A stretch of DNA of 64,000 bases. It comes from Rhynchospora pubera. Lineage: Eukaryota; Streptophyta; Magnoliopsida; Poales; Cyperaceae. Below are positions 9,257-20,678 of the stretch, in pieces. The notes under the pieces are model-generated. The model did no database searches and had not been told where the DNA came from. It saw nothing but the letters and a program-made list of their open reading frames with translations. The translations under genes and the position numbers were made by a program. The DNA lies in NCBI GenBank assembly GCA_028095005.1, contig CM051461.1, positions 61,609,840 to 61,673,839 on the forward strand, written 5' to 3'. Position 1 is the stretch's first letter; every line of letters begins with the position of its first letter.

Positions 9257-12200
9257 TCGCGGCTTTTTCGTCATTCCCTCGAAGAATGAATGGGTTTCCT
9301 CGAGAAATGGGAACATAGCCTTGGATTCACCCCCCTTAAGGTTCGATCTCGGTTCGAGTATCTCTTAACGACAAGAGAACCAAAACGTGAGTCGCTTCTT
9401 AAAGAGGTTTGTTGATTTCGTGGGTTCTTTCTTTCCAGTAGGCGCAAGCCCCTACTGTTAATTACCCCGTGATCGCTCACGAGAACCTCTGATTAAGGGA
9501 TCTGAAGAATTATATATAAAGGCTAGGAAAATCGTTGGTTTTATGTTTATTTCTTTTGGTTTAGACTGGACTCGATTGGTGTACCAAACTTAGTTGACGG
9601 GACCCAATTGAGGACATTTTGATCTGCTGAAGAGTTCTCGTTCTTGAAATGGAGAGGTTTCGGTTTTGTCTTTGGGGTTCGTATTTCGACTTTTAACTTC
9701 TTAAGTTTCTCTTTGGATTTTACCATTTTCACAATTTTTAATTTTAGACTTTTGAAATATTTTTTTATATTTTTTAGTTATGTTTTTGTTTGAAGATACT
9801 TGATATCAAATATATTTCTTTTAAAATTTCAATATCTATTTTTGAAAACTTGTCAAGAGAGTTTAATTGAGTTTTAAAATTATTTGGAATTTTACAAATT
9901 GATTTAACATCATTTTAGAATTTCATAAAATTTATTTAATATTAAAAATACTTCAAAAATAGAAAAGACCAATAATTTGAAAGATTTTTATATCAAAATA
10001 TCAGTGAATTTGGTTTATTTGGATTTTTAGGATTTTATGGATATTTTATTTGAATTTTTCTGAGTTTCCTACTATTTTTAATTAATTTTTGAAGTCTTCT
10101 ATTTATTTGTCTTTCTCTGATTGGTCCACGTGTGCACGAAAGCTGCGTTGGCTGCTGACTGGCGTCCGGCGTGGCTTGCTGACGTGGCAGAGCGCTGAAA
10201 GCTTTGTTTTGTTTTATTTGATCTGAGTGTAACGGGTCATCATCGCGTCAGTGACTCGCCACATGGGGTTTAGCCACAGCGGATCCATAAGAACACGGGT
10301 TTGAACCCGTCTTCTCCAGCGGGAGATGGTGTTTTTTTTGCAGTTTGGTCCTTCCTTCTTCTCCGACGAAATTGGGGCTGCTCCAGCCATCATTTCGGTT
10401 GATTTTGGATGCGTCGGAATCGTGAGATCGAGGAGAGGACGTTGATTCAACTATTTGAAGTCATGGAAGCCTGTGTGCCCTTATCCATCTTAGGGAAGCT
10501 CGAGCTGCCATTAATGGCGTTTGAAGCTTTCTGGATACCCTTTTCTACCAGTTTGAGGTTCTTAATATTCATGGAAATTCCTTGAAGACGTTTGTGAAGT
10601 CAATTTCAAGTGGGAGAGCTTGGAATTAGATGAACTGGACTGAGGTGTTTCGACTTAAAAGGGGTCTGATTTAGGTTTCTTCTGTGGGGCCCACTGAGCA
10701 GTTCTTTTGTGCCAGAAGTGATGTAGGTCGCTTCAAGGAGTCAAACTTAGCTTTTCTATGTTCTTGTTTCAGCTTGAGATGTCATGGTTGATCATGGGAA
10801 GCATCGAGGCAGAAGACATCCTTTTGTTCAATTTTGTTCAACTTTCAATTTTACAGCAAAACCATTTAATTTGATGTCCAATTTATATCCATTTAACCTT
10901 GTTTCATGTGCTCAAATTGATACCAGGCATAAGAGCAAGTATTTTAACACTTTACATAATCTTCACTTTTTGTTTTAAAACACTTACTTCACTGTTTTAA
11001 GGAAATTTTATTTGAGTTGCTTTAGTGCTGGAAAAAGAGTTGCAAGGGTAATAAGAAAAGCAAATCAATTGACATTTGTTCCAATTTTAAATTTCCAGAT
11101 TTGATCAATTTTGTTACTGTTTTGGTGAATTCCTCGTATAGAGTTACTCAAATGCAGTAAATTCAACTTCATAAGCCACAAGGTATTACAAGAAGTGTAC
11201 TCCACAGTTGAGAGTTCATTTATTCATATTTGCAGAGAAGCCCAAGGTTTTGTAAAATAGCAATTTATTTAAGAAAATACTCATGTTGTCTTTAATAAGG
11301 TGTATAAAATCATTCAAACAGAAAATTTTATTCCCTGCTGTCTATGTAACCTTGTACCTGCCAGTCATGTGTATTTTTGTGTCTTTATGCAAATAAAACC
11401 TCATTCTTTCATTTATTTCATTTCTGCCCACATTTAGTACTTTTGCATATATTTGTTTATCTCATAAAAATACAAGATTGAACTTGAGAAGTGCAGAATC
11501 TATATTATTCAATGCATTTTAGTCCTAAACCTTAAGCAAATGGCAACACATGAGGACTGGTTTAGATTTAACATGTCTTTCCCCATTTTTGTGCTATCTT
11601 CGGATTTTCAACACTTTGAGCATGGAATAACTTAATTTAGTGCATACTCGATTAAATACATAACAAGCATGATCTGACATGCTCATCATATATTTAATCC
11701 AAGTAACACTTCTCAACTAAGGACTCCAAAGCTGGGCTAAGGAGTAGCTTAGATGAGTTCATCCCAATTACATTTTTCATGCGCTGCGCGCAGTCAAATT
11801 GTAATTGGGGCAATTGATTACATTTCATACTTCACTGGATTGATCTTCTCATGCGCTGGGCGCAATCAAAGCTCAACCCAGATTTTTTCTACTTTGAATC
11901 TCAAGCAAACAATACTACAAGAACTAAATTCAGATCTTCAATTGCTAAAAAAAAAGCTTCTTTGATTCACACAGGAATGAATTACAAGCGGCAACTCTTC
12001 AATTTCACCTCTCTTTCCTTCTTTTCAAGTGTTTGATGAAATGCTCTTACAATTTCGCTCAAAACTCTCTCAATTCAATACAGAAATTGTGTTCTAAGCC
12101 TAGCCTCACCTTGCCCCCTTCTTCCTCTCTTTTTCTGCTGCTCCAATTGGGGCTTTATATAGAATGGGGATTAGGGTTTCACATTTGAGCCGTGGGGCAT

Positions 12201-13032
12201 CTCCATCGTCAGATGTTGATCCAATGGTCGAAATGGAGCTGCGCTAGGGCTATGGTTTCGCAAACCCGTGGGCAGAGTTGCTGGTTTTGGGTTGGTGGCG
12301 CTGGAGGAGGCCACGTAGACGCTTCTCTTCCTCTCCTCCATTTTCACCCGGCATGCTACAGTAAAAATCGGAACTCTTCTCCTGCTTCTTCTTTTTACCC
12401 AGAGAGAGACGACTCTGCACTTGGGTCCCGCCTGTCGGATTAAATGAGATACAGGGAGATAGGTGCAGTCGGTCTATTGTGAACCAATAAAATGGTGTAG
12501 GCTTTGATGTATTTCGGTGTATAAACCAACTTCACTCAGGACTCCAGCTGAGATGGTAAAATTTAAAACATAGCGCCCTCTCCATCTTCCCTGGATCCGC
12601 TGCAATGGTATGCACGCGCCAGACATCTCTGATTTTTCTGGGATTTCCATTTGATTTTCATAATTTCCTTTTTATCTCCTTAAGGCTGAACCAAAATAAA
12701 TTAATTTGGGGTCTTCCCTTGAGTATTTTTCCATGAAATTTTGTACACAGCTTCATAAAAATGTGTAGAATCTAATAGAATCAAGAATGTTCCAAAAAAT
12801 ACCCCTACTCCTATTTTATTTAATTTCTCCAAAATCAGAGGCTTCTTTGCATAAAATGGGAATTCTACAGCTTCTTTGACCATTCTGAAAGAACCATAAT
12901 CTCCCTCATGCTACACTGGATTTTTGGGTATTTTTCCATAATTTTTGGGGTCCATTTGCTATTTTTCATGATTTTCTCAAACTTCTCGTAAATCAGTCTG
13001 TGTCTCGAATCGCGAAATTTTAGGGTCAAACA
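9255..13032 (-). repeat. 5' LTR of the gag-only element (complete, 3778 bp)
   Basis: It has TG/CA ends: the plus strand starts TGTCGCGGC at 9255 and ends GGGTCAAACA at 13032. It is complete, unlike its partner at 1-3579. The candidate TATA box is at 12153-12161 on the minus strand. I see no captured gene in it. Confidence 0.9.
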
Positions 13033-13191
13033 ATTAGCACTTGAGAACATAATTGAAATTTAATCCTAGCCTAAACATGATTTGAACTGAATTGAGCCAT
13101 TTTTGTTTTGCTTTACAATTATTTAATTTAAATGCTGCTAAAAGTGTACAGATGCATCCTTATCAAGCTTACCAGCATGAAGCAGCCATAC

Positions 13192-13278
13192 CATTGGGAC
13201 CATCGTGTAGTTGAGTGACTCCATCACAAATTCTTCATCTTGTTCAACACCATTGACAAGTAATTTACCATCTCGTAC
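13192..13278 (-). pseudogene. Single exon of a plastid type I signal peptidase (Plsp1-like)
   Basis: An 87-base exon with a CTCTCAG acceptor before 13278 and a GTATGG donor after 13192 encodes 29 residues, VRDGKLLVNGVEQDEEF and on to SLNYTMVPM. This matches the segment of chloroplast/thylakoid processing peptidases just before the conserved VPxGYVFVMGDNR catalytic-Lys region. The match is from memory of the family. That following exon is absent: the LTR element begins about 160 bases further on. It sits only 156 bases from exons of an unrelated telomere-binding gene on the same strand, so it looks like a captured fragment and not a gene. Confidence 0.7.
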
Positions 13279-13433
13279 CTGAGAGGTTGCATTATGAAGA
13301 AAGTATTCATTAGCATGAATAATTTTTTTCAACATGAATTAACCTTCAACTAAATTGCTTCTTGAGACAGTTGATTACCTATTAAGCTAGATGAGAGCAG
13401 CTGGAGATCACGAATGGAGATCTGACTAAATAC

Positions 13434-14418
13434 CTTCCAGTACCGAGCTTCTCAACAGCAACTACAAGAACCTCAACCTCGGCAACTGAGAAGGGACGCC
13501 TCATGCGCCGTTGCCCCAGTGCATCAACTTGCCTTGTTTTTCGCACAACAGGTACAACAGCAAGCGGCTCTATTTTAACGGCTGGTACTGGTATGATGGC
13601 CTTTGAGATTTGTGGCACTGCATGCTCAGCCGATGGCACCTCAATAGGGGAGAGTACTGGGTCTGGGTCAGTCACATGGCTTTTCACTGGAGTGGTCGGT
13701 ACTAGTATCGGTACTGGTTCAAGGCTGCTAGGTGTTGCAGGCATATCACTGTGGATTGAGAAATAGATTAAATTGCCGGTACCAGGCTTAATCGAGATTT
13801 ACTCACCACCAGCCACCCCTTGAAGTTCCGGTACCAGTAAGACCTCTACTTTTTCATTTCTCATCATGCAAAATCATGAAAAAGGTAGTGTAATGCAACA
13901 ATACCTTGCAAGAGGTTCCACGACATCTCTGTTATCAAAACTGTCAGAATTGGTGTGTGGTGCTATGGTGGGAGAGTGTACAGGTTTAGGCTCCAGAGCG
14001 AAACCCACAATATCTAACAGAGGACTGTCACAGAAAATCCCAGCTTCTCTAAGGCCTTGCTCCAGAAAGGAGTACAGGAGGTGAACGAGGAGAGAGTAAA
14101 CTGACCAAACCCTGCCCGGTGAGGTTAACCTGCTCCCAATCAATAAAATTTCAGGAGTAATGGAGGTGAATGGGAGAGAACTAGGAGACACTATGTGTAA
14201 AAACAATGAAAAGAGAGAAAACTTGATTCACCCTCAAATTTGGGGTTTATTGACATTGTCCTTGCTTTCTTTCCCATTCTTTCCCTTTCCTTCTTCCTTC
14301 TAATTCTGGAACAAAGCCTAAGTGTGCGACTGTTTTCTCTAACCTTCTTCCCTTCAAGCATCACACCTACAGTTAATTCTCCTTCCAGAACAGCTGTCAG
14401 TGCCTCCATTACTGTTCT
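13434..14418 (-). pseudogene. Fragment of a telomere-repeat-binding protein gene (TRP/TBP-type)
   Basis: Minus-strand pieces in gene order. The first starts at 14418 after TTATTCAG and encodes RTVMEALTAVLEG then VGVMLEGKKVRENSRTL, the ubiquitin-like region of plant TRP proteins. The second, about 14075-13905, encodes AGIFCDSPLLDIVGFALEPK and ends in a GTATTG donor. The third, 13748-13434, begins after ATCCACAG and ends with QRRMRRPFSVAEVEVLVVAV then EKLGTGR, the start of the Myb-like telobox domain, with a donor at GTATTT. The third joins the second in frame. The rest of the Myb domain is missing, as are all exons upstream of RTV. The first-to-second junction is unclear. Full-length proteins bind TTTAGGG repeats in the nucleus; this remnant cannot. 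Confidence 0.75.
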
Positions 14419-14444
14419 CTGAATAATAAAATGAATAGATGAGT

Positions 14445-14900
14445 TGTGACACCCTGCCGCGTCCCGTGACTGGACGGTGCACGACGACGTGCCCGCCGCG
14501 GATGCCCTCGCATCCGCAAGGCTTTACCAAGACTTAATTAACTCTAATTGTCAATTAAAAAAATATAATTAGTTAATCAAAATTCATTCAAACAATTAAG
14601 TTAGAAACCAAATATAAATTTTTAAATATAGACATAAAATATTATATGTTATGATAAGCTGGTTCACATGTTTTAGGTTGCTAACCATACAGTCCAACGG
14701 CTTATTTGTCGTCTTGCTGTCCAACACTCGAACTGCAACCTGGAACCCACAACCACCGTGGAAACAATGCAAAAGCAAAAAATGAGATAAATATAATTTA
14801 TCTCAGTGCGGTATTCAGTTCCAGCCACACGAACAATCTTACGTACTTTGGAACTATTTACCGACTAAGGTAGAAAAACACACAATTTGTATAATGTTTA
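14445..14900 (+). mobile_element. Possible LTR fragment of another Ty3/gypsy element
   Basis: It starts TGTGACACCCTGCCGCGTCC at 14445, a GC-rich opening typical of some plant gypsy LTRs. Further on is the palindrome GATAAATATAATTTATC near 14784. It lies right where the telomere-binding gene fragment loses its upstream exons. No partner LTR is in the window. Confidence 0.35.
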
Positions 14901-15389
14901 TATCATGAATTTTCAAAAATACCAAAAAAAATAGTAAAGAATTTTGAAAAAAAAATATAAAAATTGGTTTCTTGTAAATTTTCAATATTGAGAATATATT
15001 GAACGGTTCGGATCGGTCATTTGAAATTTAGAAACGTGAAAACGATCATATTGGATGGACCCATCCGTCCTATATATTGGACACTGGCATTTCTCTTATT
15101 TATTTCATCATTGAACTTACCATTTTTAATTTTCTTTTGGTTTTTTATTCTACTTTTATATTGATATTAATTATATCTTTTATAAGATTTCTTCATTCGC
15201 CTCAATATTTAAGCACAAAAGGCACTTGCAAAATTATTCTCTTAAACGTGATGAATTGAGAGAAATTATTATTTTTTAAATATTTTGATTTTATGACAAT
15301 TATCTACAAATAATGCAATTCGACTCTTAAAATAATGTATGGAAATACACCAGCAAGTATGTACTTTATGATTTGTTTATTACTATGTA

Positions 15390-15417
15390 CTAGCAGCAAT
15401 GCCCGCTCAATGTGCGG
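15390..15417 (-). mobile_element. Helitron 3' terminus (minus strand)
   Basis: The minus strand reads CCGCACATTGAGCGG (15417-15403), a small hairpin with a CCGC/GCGG stem, then nine bases, then CTAG (15393-15390) followed by T. This is the plant Helitron 3' signature. The element would extend to the right and probably includes the HMG-box fragment. I could not fix its 5' TC end. Confidence 0.55.
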
Positions 15418-15826
15418 ACAATTTTTTATTTTATATATTTTAATAAATTAAAAACTTTAGTATATTTTTTTTATATGAACTTTTTTGTTCTTAAAGAATT
15501 TCGCTACACATGATCGAATAATGACTTCTATTATCAAATTTTGGTATGACTATTTCGCTACACATGATCTGAAACTAATGGCAGAAAAATACAAACTTTG
15601 TTTGGAAATATTGGAAACTCTTGAGCAAAATCAAAACTCCAAGCTTATACATGAAAGAAGGCTGGAGAGTCTGTCAATCTAATCTCGCACAACCACTGCA
15701 TCCTTCAACGGGAGAAAGAAGGCTGGAGATCCAGTTTAAGACTGAAAAATTAAAGAATCTAATAACTAATTTCTACATAAATTCAAATTACTTCAGAATT
15801 TCTACATAAATTGCAATTGTATTCAC

Positions 15827-16547
15827 CTGCTTCTTGTTGTAGGCATTCATTTTGCTGTTGTACTCTGACTTTATCTTGTTTGCCTTTGCAACATTAGGAG
15901 CCTTCTTCTGTTTTCAGTAGATAAAAAATTTCACAATTAATTTACTAAATTAAAAAGGTAACAATGTAATATAGAATAATAAAGAGAGCTACAATAGAAT
16001 GGAAATAAAGTACCGCTTCAGACGAGATTTTCCACTTATCACCACCAGTCTTTCCAACCTAATTTCAATTATTACAAAAAAAACAGATGAAATTTTAGTC
16101 ACTGGAGAAACAATCTGAAATTGATCTAGACACACAAGTTTGTGAATAACACTTACAACATATACTGATTTGTTGTTATAATTCTTCTCCTTGAAAGTCT
16201 TCCTGAATTCCTCCCTAAAATCAAAATTAAAGAACAATCAAATCCATTCTAACTCAGAACCTACAGATATTTCAATTAGAAAGCAGAAAAATTAAGAAAA
16301 AAAAATTTAACCGATCTAGCAAAACTTACATGAAATCAAAGAAGGCGCTAGGAGGTCTCATAGGCTTGTTCGGGTCCTTGGCAGCCTGGCTTCTCTTAGC
16401 AGGCTTAGCCTTCTCCGCTGCCTTCTTCTTCATGGATGACGGTGCCGATGATGCTATAGACCTGGTCGAAGATTTTGAGGCGTATCCACTTCTTAATAAG
16501 AAACTCGAATTAGATCTTGGAAATGATCGACTCCAATAGCTGCTCAT
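15827..16547 (-). pseudogene. HMG-box (HMGB-type) gene fragment with an unusual N-terminus
   Basis: Four spliceable exons on the minus strand: 16547-16330, 16214-16157, 16058-16014 and 15907-15827, all with GT-AG introns and in frame. They encode KDPNKPMRPPSAFFDFM, EEFRKTFKEKNYNNKSVYV, VGKTGGDKWKISSEA and KKAPNVAKANKIKSEYNSK then MNAYNKKQ, a nearly whole HMG box. The last exon ends in a GTGAAT donor, but no acidic C-terminal tail exon follows. The first 34 residues from the ATG (MSSYWSRSFPRSNSSFLLRS and on) are rich in Arg and Ser with no acidic residue. That is unlike HMGB N-termini and resembles a mitochondrial presequence. The position beside a Helitron end suggests capture as genomic DNA with introns. 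Confidence 0.75.
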
Positions 16548-16559
16548 CAGAAGCTTTGT

Positions 16560-16870
16560 TTTTCCTCCTATTCCTATTGATCAGAAGCATCTAGCAGCAC
16601 CACGCTGAGTGAATAGCTCAGGGGAACTCGTGAGAAGCATACTTTGATTTTATTTTAATGAAAGATTTCTCCCCGTAGCAAGAGCGGATACCTTCAGATG
16701 GGATGACCTAAGAGGAAGTGCTCCTTATGTGGTCTGTACCACCATCTGAAATGGGCGAAACTTCGATTGGTGGAAGCCACGCCATGCAAACGTCGGGGAC
16801 TAAGACCATCGGGTAGATCCGTGCGCTCACGCTCAGCGCTGAGCCTGGGTACTGTGACACTTTATTCTTG
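16560..16870. other. Sequence of different composition, possibly organelle-derived
   Basis: About 300 bases near 50% GC without ORFs lie between the HMG-box fragment and a GA microsatellite (about 16904-16923). The style (for example GGATACCTTCAGATGGGATG) recalls plant mitochondrial DNA. I cannot name a source. Confidence 0.25.
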
Positions 16871-16937
16871 CTACTTGTTGCCGCCGCTGCTTCGGGGGAA
16901 ACCAGAGAGAGAGAGAGAGAGAGAAGGCTTATATTGA

Positions 16938-18333
16938 GGGCGTTGCTTTCCCCACGGCACAGAATTGCAATACACGGTAAAATTTAATAAATAACAAAAA
17001 TGCCCCTTATTCTATCTTTGAACTCTCCGTCTCTCCAGTCTCTACACAAGTCTGAAATTCTCTCCCCCAATTGTTCCTCGCAACCCTCAACCCTCTCTGA
17101 CTTCCTCGATTGCCGACCATTTCCAAGTTCCAACCAAACTTGCTTCTTTGTTCGCGCCACGTCCTTCTCGACTGTTCCTCAATCAACATTCTTTCTCCAG
17201 CAGATGTGTCATCATAATTTCTTTCCTTGTCCTCAGGCACTTACAAGCTAAAATGGAGCATCCCAATGATAGTTGCAAAGCTTCGCATGATAAGGTGTGC
17301 CAAACGACTGGTAGATACAGGGTGAGCATCTCCATATATTTGTAGTGATTATTTCTGGTTTCTCCATATAAGGTGTGCCAAACGAGTTGAATATTTCTAC
17401 TCCAAGTGATCTTGTATGTATGCTAGCCACCAGGTATGATAACAATATTATCTTTCTGGAACCAAAACCAGTAACAAGGTAAAAGAAATTGGAGTGGCAT
17501 TTTTCTTGTTAGGAGTAAAATATGATAACTCTAGGGTATAGCAGACTAAGCCTGTGCCAGTTTGGCAACCTACGTTAATTAAAATGCATGTATCTGAGAC
17601 CAGAGGACACGATTTGAAGCTAAACTTTTAAATCCGATTGCATTGCTTCAGTCCGGTTCATCCGGTTCATCCCGTTCATCTTCTTCTTGGTTCTTTCTGG
17701 CTTCGACCAGAGGACACGATTGATACACGCAGCTGCTTCTCTGATGGCTCGTCATTGCTATCCACAAGCCATTGATCAACATTGGATAGGTTTTATGTAT
17801 GGTTACACAAGTATTATGTTTTTGTATGAAGAAAATCCAAAATGCATGTTACATTTGTCTTTTTTTCCCTTTAATTCTAATTAATATGGATTAGAAACCT
17901 ATAAAATGGAGTATAGAAAAACAGTAAGGGAAAAATTCCTCGTTACCTCACAGAGAGAATTTATGAGGTACAAATCTTTCGTAATTGTGATAGTTCTTCT
18001 CCTCAACTTTTTTGTTTGACAAAATTCTCTTCAAATTTTTGCTTTGATAAGCACAAATGAAAGGGTTCTATTTTTATTTGTATGGCGGCGGTTATAAAAT
18101 ATAGAGCAGAATAAAGAAAACCGGGAAAAAGTATCGCTAAAATAAATATTCTATTGTGTCAAAATTAGAAAGAAACTAATTCTTAATCATTGTATATGAA
18201 AAGGAAAGAATATAAATCTTTTTGGAATTTATGACGAAAGATCATGTTACACAAAATAACGAAAGGGCATGTTTGTCTTAATAATGTATTTTGCCGTGCA
18301 TTGTAAAGTGGTGCCGTGGGAAAAGCAACGCCC
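16938..18333. mobile_element. Mutator-like element (possible Pack-MULE), 1396 bp
   Basis: The terminal inverted repeats start GGGCGTTGCTTTCCCCACGG at 16938 and GGGCGTTGCTTTTCCCACGG on the minus strand from 18333. Similarity continues for about 70 bases. The 9-bp direct repeat TTATATTGA flanks it exactly (16929-16937 and 18334-18342), as expected for Mutator transposition. There is no transposase. The left half has exon-like, GC-richer sequence (about 17000-17330) with a GGTGAGCATC donor-like site near 17320, so it may carry a captured host fragment that I do not recognise. Confidence 0.85.
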
Positions 18334-18342
18334 TTATATTGA

Positions 18343-20640
18343 GGGACGGCTCAAATTAAATTCCAATTATGAGCGCAAACCCTATTTTTTTGTTGCGCTA
18401 ACGAAAAAATTACTAAGAGTGGGAAAAAAATGCTGAAGCGGAGAATCGAAGAGGAAAAAGAAAAGAGAACGCGAGTGAGCCAAGCGCGACTCCGCTCCCC
18501 AAATGTTAACACGTCTATATGAAAGGTTTAGATTTTTTATTTCGTTGTTAAATCTAGAGCATCGATCTAATCAGATCATAAAAATAGATGGTCCATATTG
18601 CATTGGGTAAACAATTGTTTGCACTTTTGGACTCAAATTTAGATAAACCTTTGAATTGATGCTTTTATATGTATAATAAGTAAAGAAGTAAAAATAATAT
18701 GAAGGCTTAATTTTTTTGTACGACTCCAAATTCTTTTCGATTTGTTTATTTTTTCATATACTGTTGTGTATTTCTTATTTGCCAGTTGCCACTAAACTCT
18801 TCAAAATAGTTTTTTATTTGTTCTTCAACTTAACCATACATAATTAACTATAGTTATCTTATTAAAAAAGTGAAAATTAATTTCCAATTTAATTAAAAAG
18901 ATGGAAATACCCTTAGACCGTTTTTTTTTTTTCGTTTTTCCCTTCCTTGCTGCGTAATATTTTCCCGCTATTTATTAACAATCTCTAACTGGCCACAGGT
19001 ACCAGACCTATACCGGGACAAAAGCATGTGATACAGCCTCAGTTCAATTGGTGGAGCAACAACTCTAGAGAATACAGCCTAAAAGTTCTCAAGTGATTTC
19101 CTACAATATAAAATGCAAAGAATGGTGGATAAATTTTGCAACAATGTATAAATTCTTTTAACATAATTCAAATTTATTTAAACATTAATTTTTGAAAAAA
19201 AAATCTATATAATTTGGATCATACATTACACAATTAAGAACTAAATGAGTCTTTATTGGTTAGAGACAGATTTAGGTTTCGATCAATATTTTTTTTTTAG
19301 GAAAAAATAGATATATGTCACCACAAAATTGAGAAATAAAAAATTTACCACTTAAAAATTATAGTTTAAAAAATTACTGCCTAAGGAGTTTAAAAAGTTG
19401 TATTATTATTTCATTGAAGAACAATATTAATTGTATTATTGGGGCATTGGGTATGGGTATTTTATTTTCATATCACATCACCAAAGAACATAACATAAGA
19501 TATTGCTTGCATTCGTCTAGTTTGTCACTACTTGTGAAAAATAAACGAAGTTCTCTCTCTCTCTCTCCATCATTTTCCGATTGGGACCTATCCCCACACC
19601 TCTCTAAGTCGATGATTTTATTTTAATCGTCCCAAACTGTTAGGGTCTTTCAATTGGGGAGAATAGAAAGAAGAGGGTAATTTGGTCAATAGAAAAGTTG
19701 AAAATGAATTGCGGTAATTTTCGAAGTAAATTAAATTTGGAGTAGCAATTTTCAAAATATTAAGTTTGAATTGGCAAATTTCTGATGTTTCAACTTTGAA
19801 GTGACATATACCTAATAATTTTTTTTAACATGAGATTTCATTTCATTCCATTACAAATTATTTGATCAAAATGAATAAAATTGGTGACATTTAGTTGGAT
19901 TTTTATATAATTAGATCTAACCAAATATGAGAATCAATTCAAATGAAATGTAATGAAATGAAATCCAGCATAAAAAATATTTTGATCAGGCTTAATATAC
20001 ATATAGTGAATATCTATGGTGCATACTAATGTTCCAGAGTTGCGGCACATACCGATCCAAGCTCTTGGTTTACTTCAAGATAACTAATCAAAATCGTCAA
20101 ATATAATCTCTCTATTGAAATTCATTGCCAACCAAATTTTACATATTTTTTCGAAATTTTTAAGTGTATATTTTTGGATTTTAAAAATGTTATATTTGGA
20201 CGGTTCATAATAAATTAGATCAACGATTTTCTAGAATTTTACAAGATAGTAAAATAATAAATAAATTCCAAGAACATTGCAGCAGTGACGTGAACTCCTA
20301 AATACTAACCTCTTATCTTGTAAATTCTGATTTCATGTCAGCAGAAATTCTGATCACTTCGTATTATTCGCTTGAGCAAAATACAACAGGCTCTTTTATG
20401 GATTTTATTATAAGCACTAAAATTACAGAATGAGACCATGAATTTTTTCCACATTACGTGCACTTGGTTATATCAATTCATAGAAATTCATCTGTTTTTG
20501 AGTTTTTTTTAATAAAAAATTAAAAATCAATATAAATATGCTAGGAAATAGGCAAACTTACCCTGCGACTCCTCCGGTTAACACAAATAAAATAATCTCC
20601 CGTTAAATACACCTACATATTCAGTGAAGCAATGTAAATA
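18343..20640. other. AT-rich intergenic region without genes
   Basis: No ORF with family resemblance. Within it, 19287-19822 has loosely inverted ends (TAGATATATGTCACCACAAA against the minus-strand TTAGGTATATGTCACTTCAA), which suggests an old foldback MITE with no clear target duplication. Confidence 0.4.
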
Positions 20641-20678
20641 TTTCAACAACGAATAGAGCAACCAAATGACAAGGCACT

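Larger units (their letters stand above)
1..13032 (-). mobile_element. Gag-only (TR-GAG-like) Ty3/gypsy LTR retrotransposon, left end outside window
   Basis: A long LTR element lies on the minus strand. The block 1-3579 is repeated at 9454-13032 with a constant offset of 9453 bases and no indels. The only difference I found is G at 3455 versus A at 12908. Between the LTRs are a primer-binding site next to the right LTR, one long Gag-plus-protease-like ORF (5285-8941), a minisatellite, a purine-rich region and a polypurine tract next to the left LTR. No reverse transcriptase, RNase H or integrase is visible, so it must be mobilised in trans. The Gag style, long LTRs and tract sequence fit the Tat/Ogre side of Ty3/gypsy; that lineage call is inference. 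Near-identical LTRs imply a very recent insertion. Only one flank is in the window: 13033-13037 reads ATTAG and should be the target duplication. Confidence 0.9.

Noticed and set aside
19026..19075. tRNA-like D-arm words (CAGTTCAATTGGTGGAGC), possibly a SINE head
   Set aside because: No convincing B box or acceptor stem pairing follows.
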